Positions 5,636-12,951 of a DNA stretch of 15,680 nt are shown piece after piece. Origin of the DNA: Bacteroidota bacterium (lineage in GTDB: Bacteria; Bacteroidota; Bacteroidia; Chitinophagales; Chitinophagaceae); NCBI GenBank assembly GCA_023426425.1, contig JAFAAT010000156.1, positions 1-15,680 on the forward strand. Direction: 5' to 3'. The notes beneath the pieces are model-generated. The model was not told where the DNA came from. It saw only the letters and a list, made by a program, of their open reading frames with translations, and did not search any database. The position numbers and the translations under genes were made by a program. Position 1 is the first letter of the stretch, and every line of letters starts with the position of its first letter.

Positions 5636-7201
5636 ATGAAAAATATTCTATTCCTTTTCGTTTTTTTGATTACTGGGATACCGTATGCCACTGCCCAACC
5701 CATCACCTTTCAAAAAACGATCGGCGGCTCCGGTAATGAAGAGGCCTATTCTGTGCAGCAAACCACCGACGGTGGCTACATCCTGGCTGGCTACAGCACC
5801 AGTTTCGGCCCCGGCAACTTTGAAAATGCCTACCTGGTGAAGACCGACAGCCTGGGTGATGTGAGCTGGGCCAAAACCTTCGGTGTTGCAGGTGGTGCCT
5901 CCAAGTTCCGCAGCGCCCGGCAAACACCTGACGGTGGCTACATCGCTGCGGGATGGATCTATCAACCCACTGCGAATGGTTATGATGTATTGTTGGTGAA
6001 GACAGATGCAGGAGGTAATGAACTCTGGAGTAAGAGGTATGGTGGTAGTGGTGCAGATTCTGCACATTCCATAGAATTCGATTTGGACGGAAACCTGATT
6101 ATTGCTGGCTCATCTCCGGGTCAGGGTTTTGATCAGGCCAGCCTAATCAAGCTCACACCTACTGGTGCCATGATTTGGCACAAGACCTATGGAAGTGCTG
6201 TTCCCTTGCTTGCAGAAGCAGGCAAAGCTGCGACTGAAGGAGGATATTATTTTATTCAATCTTATGTGGGGTTTCAGGGTCTTTCGTTAGTAAAAGTGCA
6301 CTCAGACGGCTCGCTTCACTGGATGAAAGGCTATTCGTCACAGGTTTTGTGGGGATCCCCCCACCACGGCGTAGCCCAGGAGAGCAGATCCGGTGGCTTT
6401 TGGATAGCGACAAGAGGTGGTGCCGCAGGCGGAAATGATGTCAGCATCGTCAGGAGCGATGAGCAAGGAGACATCATTTGGAATAAGTACTACGGAAACA
6501 CAGCGGATGATATAGGCTCCGTGATTTTTGAAGCGGAAGATGGCAGCATAATCGTCGCCGGGGCCACAACCAGCAGTGGGTTAGGCGATAAAGATTTGTA
6601 CGTCTTTAAAATTGATAGCACAGGAGGCCTGATTTGGTCCCGGGGTTATGGTGAATCCGGAGAAGAACACGCTTATGCTATGAGTGGAACTACTGATGGA
6701 GGGTTGGTCCTGGCAGGTGGAACCACCAGTTTCGGCAATGGCCGTCAGATCTACTTGTTGAAGACTGACTCGACGGGTGCAAGCGGTTGTAATGCGAGAA
6801 ATGCGATTACGATGGTCAATCCGGGAATTAATGTCGTAATGACTTCTCCCATTACTGTTCTGATCTTAAATACAGAAGATACTGCAACTCTTGCCAAAAT
6901 CAATGTGTCTGAAAGCGACTCCACCCTCTGTTCGTCAATCACCCATACTGAAGTCCTCGCCTTTAGCGAAGAGGTAAAGGTCTATCCAAACCCTGCCAGC
7001 CACACGCTCAACATTGAACACCAGGGCGGCGGCACCCTCCAGCTCACCGACATGCTGGGACGGGCTCTTCTCGAACAGGCACTTTCTAACACTTCATCTA
7101 CCCATACCATCAATATCGCCCACCTGCCTGCCGGCGTCTATCTCTACAGGATCACCGGAAGAAACAGACAGTTGACCGGTAAAGTGATGGTGAGTAAATA
7201 A
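5636..7201 (+). CDS. T9SS cargo protein with seven beta-propeller-like repeats
   Basis: This is a 521-residue exported protein: signal peptide MKNILFLFVFLITGIPYATA, seven repeats of about 50 residues (about 25-390), then a linker and a T9SS type A sorting domain (447-521: VYPNPASHTLNIE, DMLGR, LPAGVYLYRI, KVMVSK). Each repeat follows the pattern GGSGNEEAYS...TDGGYILAG...YLVKTDSLGD..W.KTFG, with the DGGY-x-x-AG turn and K-D-x-x-G-x-x-W as landmarks. Repeats 4 and 5 are the most diverged. Seven such units would close a seven-bladed propeller. No catalytic residues are recognisable, so a binding or adhesion role on the cell surface is a guess. The base composition is uneven: the first repeat and the sorting domain are C-rich, while the middle is G/T- and A-rich. 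Confidence 0.88.
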   Translation: MKNILFLFVFLITGIPYATAQPITFQKTIGGSGNEEAYSVQQTTDGGYILAGYSTSFGPGNFENAYLVKTDSLGDVSWAKTFGVAGGASKFRSARQTPDGGYIAAGWIYQPTANGYDVLLVKTDAGGNELWSKRYGGSGADSAHSIEFDLDGNLIIAGSSPGQGFDQASLIKLTPTGAMIWHKTYGSAVPLLAEAGKAATEGGYYFIQSYVGFQGLSLVKVHSDGSLHWMKGYSSQVLWGSPHHGVAQESRSGGFWIATRGGAAGGNDVSIVRSDEQGDIIWNKYYGNTADDIGSVIFEAEDGSIIVAGATTSSGLGDKDLYVFKIDSTGGLIWSRGYGESGEEHAYAMSGTTDGGLVLAGGTTSFGNGRQIYLLKTDSTGASGCNARNAITMVNPGINVVMTSPITVLILNTEDTATLAKINVSESDSTLCSSITHTEVLAFSEEVKVYPNPASHTLNIEHQGGGTLQLTDMLGRALLEQALSNTSSTHTINIAHLPAGVYLYRITGRNRQLTGKVMVSK

Positions 7202-7264
7202 AACAGACGCATTCAAAATCACCTGATACACCGGAGAAAACTGGACATCAAAGCTAGTGAATAT

Positions 7265-7295
7265 GAAGAACCGGGATGCCGAATCCCGGTTCTTC
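7265..7295. terminator. Hairpin between convergent genes
   Basis: A perfect 13-bp stem (GAAGAACCGGGAT with ATCCCGGTTCTTC, five-base loop GCCGA) lies between the propeller gene and nadK, which converge. It lacks a strong T-run on either side, so it may act as a bidirectional terminator or an RNA 3'-end stabiliser. The remaining bases 7296-7372 show nothing further except GC-rich short palindromes near 7332-7353. Confidence 0.65.
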
Positions 7296-7372
7296 GACTT
7301 AATCTCTGTCAACAAGCCGGACATAATTTCGGCCCTATAGGCCTGGCGGCCAACCAGAAGGGTCCGTATCGA

Positions 7373-8251
7373 CTAATTCCGCCTGTCAATCCCCCAATAC
7401 AGCTTCTGCCTGATCGTGTTCAGGAAGTTGTGTTCATCAGGACGAACCAGCGAAATTGAAAAGCTCTCTCTCTTCACAGCCAGCTGCACCGAGCTGGTAA
7501 TGGCTTCCGTCCTGGCATCCAGCGTACAAAGGTATTGTTCCGCTCTGCCCTCCACCTCAAAAGAAATCACATTGTCGTCCGGTACCACAATACTCCGCGT
7601 ATTCAGATTGTGAGGTGCCACCGGCGTGATGACAAAGCTCGAAGTCTGCGGAAATACCACCGGACCGTTACAACTCAATGAATACCCCGTCGATCCCGTA
7701 GGGGTAGCTACTATCAGCCCATCCGCCCAGTATGTATTCAGAAACTCTCCATTGAGGTAAGTGTGGATCTTAATCATAGAAGACGAATCCTTCCTGTGCA
7801 GCGTAAATTCATTCAGTGCATAGGGCGCACCATCAAAAAGAGGCACACTCGAGTCAAGATGTATCAGCGAACGCTTCTCCAGTGTATAAGAGCCCCGCAC
7901 CAGCGAAAGTATAGCATGATCTACCTCTTCCTCAGGTATGGCTGCCAAAAAGCCCAACCTTCCCAGGTTAATTCCTATTATCGGAATATTCGACGCACCC
8001 ACATAGGTAATAGTATCCAGCAGCGTGCCATCGCCACCCAGGCTTATTAGCATATCCGTATGCAGAGGCAGGTCGCGGGCTCCGGTAAATACACTGGGTG
8101 AATAGGGGAAAGGCAGGTGAGGCTCTATGCGGTCGTAAAAATCCTTAAAGAACACCATCTGGATCTGGTGTTCGTGCAGTTTTTTCAGCACATTTTGTAG
8201 CAGCGGTATATTTTCCTGTTCAAAATTGCGGTTATAGATGGCAACGAGCAT
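7373..8251 (-). CDS. nadK: NAD kinase
   Basis: This is a 292-residue enzyme that phosphorylates NAD to NADP with ATP or polyphosphate in the cytoplasm. Diagnostic motifs are GGDGT at residues 72-76 (SLGGDGTLLDT), GINLGRLGFLA, the NE pair in ALNEFTLHRKD, and DGLIVATPTGSTGYSLS followed by NGP. I choose the ATG at 8251 (MLVAIYNRNF), which has AGAAAGGA as a good ribosome binding site; the longer frame to 8296 begins with TTG and adds unconserved residues. It lies 47 bases after the Omp85-type gene on the same strand with no visible promoter between, so the two are probably one transcript. Confidence 0.96.
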   Translation of the reverse strand: MLVAIYNRNFEQENIPLLQNVLKKLHEHQIQMVFFKDFYDRIEPHLPFPYSPSVFTGARDLPLHTDMLISLGGDGTLLDTITYVGASNIPIIGINLGRLGFLAAIPEEEVDHAILSLVRGSYTLEKRSLIHLDSSVPLFDGAPYALNEFTLHRKDSSSMIKIHTYLNGEFLNTYWADGLIVATPTGSTGYSLSCNGPVVFPQTSSFVITPVAPHNLNTRSIVVPDDNVISFEVEGRAEQYLCTLDARTEAITSSVQLAVKRESFSISLVRPDEHNFLNTIRQKLYWGIDRRN

Positions 8252-8298
8252 GGGGGATGTCCTTTCTGATTTAGGTAAATTGACCGCCTCCGGCAATT

Positions 8299-9699
8299 CT
8301 ATTCACTGATGAAATGCAAAAATAGACCTTTTTGCCCCAAGTGGTTCCAGGCATACTCGAAACGTACCTTAAGGTCGTAGGCAGTAAAGAAGTCCAGACC
8401 CACACCGGCAGAGTAGAGCAGTTTGTTGTTAAGGAAGCTGTTGCCGGGAAAACGGTTATACACATACCCCACATCACCAAATACTTTCGGATAGATGCGA
8501 ATAGGGATTGCAGGAAGATATTTAAACGGGATGTTGCGGATGGTAGTGTTCACCAGCTCGCGCTTTACATTATAACGCACTAATCCAAACTGGGAGCCAT
8601 CTATCACATAATACTCATAGCCCCTGATGTAGTTGTACTTCGTACCCAATGCCTCGCGTAGTGTATAAGGCTGCCAGTCGGGGAAAGAAACCTTACCGCG
8701 AAAGATGGCAGAGGTGTACCATTTGCCGAATGGATTGTAGAAATGACCGGCTTCAATGGTAGAGTAGGCCTGAAAGTCCATTCCTTTCAGTCCGCCCAGG
8801 GCAAAGATTGTTGTCACCATCTTGGTGCCTTTCAGCGGATAGTTCCAGTTGTCCACCTTGTTGATATCAAAACGGTAGCTCAGTTCCAGAAAGTTGAGCG
8901 TGCTGCTTTGTTCAAAATTATAATCATGATTGAGCTCCAGGATGGTGTCGGAAACCTGGTTGTGCTTATAGGTGAGTCTCAAAACATGGGTCGTAGAATA
9001 CCGGGGCCGATAGGAGTAGTTTACCGAAGCCTGGTATTGGGTAACGATAAAATCGCCGGGCTTTTTGACAAAAGCAAGCTTATTACTGTCGGTAGTGTAA
9101 AAGATCTCATTAGCCTTGGCAACGCCTACCAGCACTCCAAATCCGTGCTTTTGATCCTTGTCCACGTATGGTTTGTTGTATCCGAATGAAAGTTCCTGGC
9201 GGTAACCCACTTTGGTGTTGACGATAAGGCGTTCATTTCTACCGCGGAAGTTGCGGTGGTTCAGGCGGACTCCCAGGATAGCCCGGTTCAGGTCCCGGTT
9301 TTGTTCTTTCCACCATACGTTGAAATTCCTATCGGCCAGCTGAAGGTCCACCTCCGGCCAGATGTACCAGCGCTCCTTTACCACCAGATGCACTGCTATT
9401 TCGCCCCGGTTCAGCGTGTCAACCGAAATATTATAGTCTGTAAACAGGCTTGCCGTCGCCAGTCGTAGTTTGTTTTGTTCGATGAGCGCCTCTATAGAGT
9501 CAGACCTCACCAGTTGATCTTTCGTAATGCTCAGCTCCCGCAGAATGATACGGTCCAGTGTCTTCTCATTTCCGGATATGGTGATTTCTGCGACCCTTAC
9601 ATAGGCATCGAGGGGGCTACTGTTGGGTGGATCTTCAGGTTCGCGACCCACAGCAGAAAACCAACAGCACAGTACAAACAGAAGCAGGGGAAACCGCAT
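8299..9699 (-). CDS. Single-POTRA BamA/TamA-family (Omp85) outer membrane protein
   Basis: This is a 466-residue outer membrane protein. A signal peptide (MRFPLLLFVLCCWFSAVG) is followed by one POTRA domain at about 33-112: VRVAEITISGNEKTLDRIILREL, then FTDYNISVDTLNRGEIAVHLVVKERW. An amphipathic beta-barrel follows, with alternating strands such as ILGVRLNHRNFRGRNERLIV, and a region GTKYNYIRGYEYYVIDG resembling the Omp85 RGY substrate-gating loop. BamA itself has about five POTRA domains and 800 residues, so this is a short paralogue, closer to TamA-like or patatin-type Omp85 transporters. Function is unknown; insertion or export of an outer membrane substrate is inferred from the family. The end of the barrel (LFLHFISE) has Phe three residues before the last, not at the C-terminus. 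Confidence 0.85.
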   Translation of the reverse strand: MRFPLLLFVLCCWFSAVGREPEDPPNSSPLDAYVRVAEITISGNEKTLDRIILRELSITKDQLVRSDSIEALIEQNKLRLATASLFTDYNISVDTLNRGEIAVHLVVKERWYIWPEVDLQLADRNFNVWWKEQNRDLNRAILGVRLNHRNFRGRNERLIVNTKVGYRQELSFGYNKPYVDKDQKHGFGVLVGVAKANEIFYTTDSNKLAFVKKPGDFIVTQYQASVNYSYRPRYSTTHVLRLTYKHNQVSDTILELNHDYNFEQSSTLNFLELSYRFDINKVDNWNYPLKGTKMVTTIFALGGLKGMDFQAYSTIEAGHFYNPFGKWYTSAIFRGKVSFPDWQPYTLREALGTKYNYIRGYEYYVIDGSQFGLVRYNVKRELVNTTIRNIPFKYLPAIPIRIYPKVFGDVGYVYNRFPGNSFLNNKLLYSAGVGLDFFTAYDLKVRFEYAWNHLGQKGLFLHFISE

Positions 9700-9708
9700 A
9701 AATATTAC

Positions 9709-9741
9709 ACAAGATAACTACAGATAGTGGTTTTTGGCAAA
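9709..9741 (-). promoter_or_regulatory. Candidate promoter of the Omp85-type gene
   Basis: On the minus strand TTTG (9738-9741), a 21-bp spacer and TATCTTGT (9709-9716) approach the Bacteroidota consensus with a mismatch in the -7 box. The ATG at 9699 follows nine bases later. Confidence 0.35.
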
Positions 9742-9817
9742 CCGATGCGTAAAAAATCATCGTCTTAGTCGGTAAGTGCCTGGAAAAATCGGTATCTTTA
9801 AAAAGGTAGGAGCTAGT

Positions 9818-11308
9818 ATGTTATTAAGATTAAGTTCATTCATTGGTATAGTATTCCTTATTGGTTCTTTAGCTTCGTGTAAGCACGAGAAGCCTCTTTG
9901 GCCGGTCAATCCGGGTCCCGAACCTGGTCCCGACACCATCAGTGGCTATCCGCTTGCTATTGAGCAGATCGTGGTGAACCGCTGCGCCACCGCCGGGTGT
10001 CACAACCAGGCCAGCTACCAAAACGCCGGCGGCCTCCTCCTCGACAGCTGGGAGAACATGATGAAGGGCGGCAACAACGGATCGGTCATTGTACCTTTCT
10101 CGCCCGGTAATAGTCCACTGTTGTTTTTCATTAATACCCATGAAGCGCTGGGGCCAGTGGCGGTGCCTACTATGCCCTTAAATCAATCTCCTTTGACACA
10201 GGATGAGTACATGATGATCGCCAGCTGGGTGGCGAATGGTGCGCCAAACAAGGATGGCGAGGTTGCATTTTCTTCTAATCCTGCCACCCGCCAGAAGATC
10301 TACATGACCATGCAGGGCTGCGACCAAATTGCAGTAGTGGATGCAGAGACCAGGCTGGTTATGAGGTATATACCTATAGGTGTCAACCCGAATCAGATTG
10401 AATCAGCCCACAGGGTGAACTTTTCACCTGACGGCAAATATGCTTATGCCTGTTTTTCAGCCGATGGAACACATTTGCAGAAGATCGATGTTGACCGTGA
10501 CTCTGTAATAGCGGAAGTGAATATAGGTTCAGGCTCGTGGAATGTTCTTGTTCTTTCTGAAGATGGCAATAAGATGATTGTTTCAGATACTAAAAACGGG
10601 AGTCTGGTGATTGTAGATGCAGTAAGCATGACAGAGACTCGCAGAATCAAGGATAATTCTATAGTTCAGCCACACGGTATTGTAGCAGATTCTACTTTCA
10701 GTGTTTTCTTTGTCACCTCCCAGTCCGGGAATACAATCATGAAGATCATTCCTCATTTGGGCCAGATTAAAAAGGTCCCACTGGATAATAATCCTGCACA
10801 CCACAATGTCGGCACCTTAGATCCCCATGAAATCATGATGACTCCCGACTATTCCCGGTATTTCGCCACCTGTGAATCATCTGATGACGTTCGGGTTATG
10901 GACGTTGCAGGAGATAGTCTGCTGAAGATTATCCCTGTTGGTAAGAAGCCACAGGAACTGGCAATCAGTCGCACGAAACCATATGTATTTGTCACCTGTA
11001 TGGAGGATGTCTCCAATGTTCCCGGGCATAAAGGATCTGTCTACGCAATCAACTACAACACCTACCAGGTCACTCGTATTGACGGCCCCTTTTATGAACC
11101 ACATGGCATTACAGTGGACGACAAGAACGGGACGTTTTATGTGCTAAGCAGGAATACAATGACCAATGGTCCCGCACCGCACCATACCAGCTCCTGCGGA
11201 GGCAGAAACGGCTACTATCACGTGTACGATTTGAACACATTTGAGCGTCTGCCTAAGCGCTATGAGGTCACGGTAGATCCTTACAGTGCAGATACACGGT
11301 TTAAGTAA
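9818..11308 (+). CDS. Lipoprotein with cytochrome c domain and YVTN-type beta-propeller
   Basis: This is a 496-residue lipoprotein: signal peptide with lipobox SLASC (Cys21) and a proline-rich linker. A cytochrome c-like domain spans about residues 45-140, with haem motif C56-ATAG-C61-H62 (CX4CH) and a likely distal ligand Met119 in VPTMPLNQ, closing with MMIASWVANGAP. From about 150 to the end there is a YVTN/cytochrome d1-like propeller with repeats such as FSPDGKYAYACF, LSEDGNKMIVSD, MTPDYSRYFATCE and PHGITVDDKNGTFYVLS. A His/Cys-containing segment (GPAPHHTSSCGG) lies near the C-terminus. The ATG at 9818 is chosen because AGGTAGGAG precedes it and the signal peptide starts there; a frame from 9776 would add 14 residues. 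Anchored in the periplasm or on the surface, it could be an electron-transfer or haem-dependent sensor protein; the substrate is unknown. Confidence 0.85.
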   Translation: MLLRLSSFIGIVFLIGSLASCKHEKPLWPVNPGPEPGPDTISGYPLAIEQIVVNRCATAGCHNQASYQNAGGLLLDSWENMMKGGNNGSVIVPFSPGNSPLLFFINTHEALGPVAVPTMPLNQSPLTQDEYMMIASWVANGAPNKDGEVAFSSNPATRQKIYMTMQGCDQIAVVDAETRLVMRYIPIGVNPNQIESAHRVNFSPDGKYAYACFSADGTHLQKIDVDRDSVIAEVNIGSGSWNVLVLSEDGNKMIVSDTKNGSLVIVDAVSMTETRRIKDNSIVQPHGIVADSTFSVFFVTSQSGNTIMKIIPHLGQIKKVPLDNNPAHHNVGTLDPHEIMMTPDYSRYFATCESSDDVRVMDVAGDSLLKIIPVGKKPQELAISRTKPYVFVTCMEDVSNVPGHKGSVYAINYNTYQVTRIDGPFYEPHGITVDDKNGTFYVLSRNTMTNGPAPHHTSSCGGRNGYYHVYDLNTFERLPKRYEVTVDPYSADTRFK

Positions 11309-11309
11309 T

Positions 11310-11317
11310 TAGTTTTG
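11310..11317 (+). promoter_or_regulatory. -7-like element before folB
   Basis: TAGTTTTG matches TAnnTTTG and ends four bases before the folB ATG, inside the 13-base gap after the lipoprotein gene. If used, it would give a leaderless folB mRNA. No -33 partner is clear, so chance or read-through from the gene upstream remains possible. Confidence 0.3.
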
Positions 11318-11321
11318 CCCA

Positions 11322-11657
11322 ATGCTGACTATTTCATTGCGGGGAATTCAACTGCATGCCAAGGTGGGGATGTACCCTGAGGAGAAGATCTCAGGCAACA
11401 ACTTTGAGATAGATGTGGATGTCTTTGTACCAGCACAAGCAGATGCATTCCCGTTCATAGATTACACTATTATAGAGCAGATAGTGTCAGAGGAATTTCA
11501 AAAAGAAGGAGAACTGCTGGAGACTTTCGTTAAAGCGATTCACAGCAGGGTGAAAGAGAAGTTTTTTGAAGCCGAGAAAGTGCGGGTAGCTGTGCGCAAA
11601 CTCAGTCCGCCTATGAAGACGGAGGTAAGTTATGCCCAGGTCTGCTTCGAAAACTAG
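11322..11657 (+). CDS. folB: Dihydroneopterin aldolase
   Basis: This 111-residue enzyme of folate synthesis converts dihydroneopterin to 6-hydroxymethyl-dihydropterin plus glycolaldehyde. Family landmarks are LRGIQLHAKVGMYPEEK (catalytic Glu in PEE), FEIDVDVFV, DYTIIEQIV with the conserved Tyr, LLETFVKAI with the pterin-binding Glu, and VAVRKLSPPM with the catalytic Lys. The length is normal for the family (about 115-120). It begins 13 bases after the lipoprotein gene, so it may be read from the same transcript even though the functions are unrelated. Confidence 0.92.
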   Translation: MLTISLRGIQLHAKVGMYPEEKISGNNFEIDVDVFVPAQADAFPFIDYTIIEQIVSEEFQKEGELLETFVKAIHSRVKEKFFEAEKVRVAVRKLSPPMKTEVSYAQVCFEN

Positions 11658-11729
11658 ATTTTTTAGCCGCTGATAATGAACTGATTTGGCTCAATAGATA
11701 AGCCTTTTTGCGAATGAATTGTTAACGGG

Positions 11730-11799
11730 TGCACGAGGACCAAGAAACTCTTACCCCCTTTCTATTTTTGCTGAAAGGTGAGTTCAATCACCTCGTGCA
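11730..11799. promoter_or_regulatory. Inverted repeat bracketing the sensor-gene promoter
   Basis: TGCACGAGG at 11730-11738 is repeated in perfect inverse as CCTCGTGCA at 11791-11799, 52 bases apart. The -7 element TATTTTTG (11763-11770) lies between the arms, and the second arm ends six bases before the ATG at 11806. Overlapping it, AGGTGA-GTTCAA-TCACCT (11776-11793) could form a hairpin at the start of the mRNA. Paired operator half-sites with looping are a plausible reading. Confidence 0.45.
11763..11770 (+). promoter_or_regulatory. Promoter -7 element of the sensor gene
   Basis: TATTTTTG matches TAnnTTTG exactly, 35 bases before the ATG at 11806. No convincing -33 TTTG is visible at the usual spacing, as would suit an activator-dependent promoter. 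Confidence 0.5.
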
Positions 11800-11805
11800 G
11801 CAAAC

Positions 11806-12846
11806 ATGAATAGCGGAACCGGTAGCGTTTTTCTTAGTGTATTCCTTTCGGATAATCTGGGTGGCAAATGGACATCATCATTTGACTGGCTGTATGTGAT
11901 CAGCAATCTGATGGTATGGTCTGCATGTCTCATACTGCCGATCCTGGTAGCGCTTTTCATTATCAAGAAGGGGAAGAACGACATGTTCTTTAGCAATATC
12001 TACGTAGTATTTGCCGGCTTCCTGTTCGTGGTAGGTCTCACCTTTCTTGGCGACACAGTAGTCTTTCTCAAAGCATTCGATGAACTCGGATTAGTTTTAA
12101 GGCTTTTAACCGGCGTTGTTAGCTGGATCGTGGTCTTTTATAGCCTGAGCATACTGCCTAAGAGCCTGAACATGAAGAGTCGTAAGGAACTGATGGATGA
12201 AATCACCATCCGGGCGCAAATGGAGTATGAGTTAAAAGTTCGCAACGAACGGCTTATGGAAGCTGAACGTAACGTGAGGCTCGGCTACATCTACTGGGAT
12301 ATTGTCTGCGACCGTGTAGAAATGTCTGATATGGCCGCTGACGTACTTGATATCAATATCTCCAGCCAGGGGGCCACCTTTGCAGAGATCATGCAGCAGC
12401 TGACCGAGAAACAGGCTGATGTAGTGCAGGATTTTATTGAGAATAAGCTGCTCAAACTGCCGACGCTGACTTCCTATTTCAGACTAACAACAAGCCAGAA
12501 TGAAGAGCGTTATATCCTCGTAAAAGCCGATGTGATCAGGAATTCTATGGGCGATCCTGTGATCGTGAAGGGCACCATCCAGAATGTGTCTGAGCTACGT
12601 GAGCTCCAGAAGATGGACGAGCAGAAGCAAAAGCTGAAAAAGATTGCCTGGGTGCAGTCACATAGGATGCGAAGCCCTGTGGCTTCGATCCTCGGCATGG
12701 CCAATCTGTTTAACTACACTGACCCTTCAGACCCCGTGAATACAGAAATACTCAACAATATAAAGGAGCTCACCCTGAACCTCGATTCCATGATACATGA
12801 GGTAGATGAACTGACGAGAGAGAAGGGTAAAGAACATGCAGCCTAG
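11806..12846 (+). CDS. ETR1-like membrane sensor with PAS and DHp domains, no ATPase domain
   Basis: This is a 346-residue inner membrane protein. Three helices (about 29-53, 65-88, 96-118) align with the membrane domain of plant/cyanobacterial ethylene receptors: YVISN, LP, FIIKKG, F-A-GF, VGLTFL, LLTGVVS, LPKSLNMKSRKEL. The Asp, Cys and His of the copper/ethylene site are here N34, V76 and F80. A coiled linker, a PAS fold (about 150-260, including GYIYWDI and VIVKGTIQNVSEL) and a second coiled linker follow. A HisKA-type DHp hairpin (about 275-340) has H286 in WVQSHRMRSPVASILG. The acidic residue usually after the His is Arg. The protein ends after the second DHp helix (HEVDELTREKGKEHAA), with no N, G1 or G2 boxes. 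It could dimerise with, or be phosphorylated by, a full kinase. The ATG at 11806 is the only reasonable start. Confidence 0.85.
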   Translation: MNSGTGSVFLSVFLSDNLGGKWTSSFDWLYVISNLMVWSACLILPILVALFIIKKGKNDMFFSNIYVVFAGFLFVVGLTFLGDTVVFLKAFDELGLVLRLLTGVVSWIVVFYSLSILPKSLNMKSRKELMDEITIRAQMEYELKVRNERLMEAERNVRLGYIYWDIVCDRVEMSDMAADVLDINISSQGATFAEIMQQLTEKQADVVQDFIENKLLKLPTLTSYFRLTTSQNEERYILVKADVIRNSMGDPVIVKGTIQNVSELRELQKMDEQKQKLKKIAWVQSHRMRSPVASILGMANLFNYTDPSDPVNTEILNNIKELTLNLDSMIHEVDELTREKGKEHAA

Positions 12847-12951
12847 CAGGCAAACTGTAAAACATTCTTAAAGGATATTTAACGGCAGAGACCCAATACT
12901 TAAAGTTTGGGCTGTTTGACAATTCAATGATGTATTCTCTCACGGGCGATC

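Noticed and set aside
5648..6067. Long open frames on the minus strand inside the first propeller gene
   Set aside because: They lie opposite a well-supported coding frame, are rich in His/Thr/Arg from antisense codons, and show no family motif.
11658..11700. Terminator after folB
   Set aside because: Only a weak AGCC/GGCT pairing could be found and no T-run follows it.
12880..12951. Promoter and hairpin before the second propeller gene
   Set aside because: TTTG followed by TATTCTCT fits the consensus poorly, and the CCCAA/TTGGG arms are too short to call.
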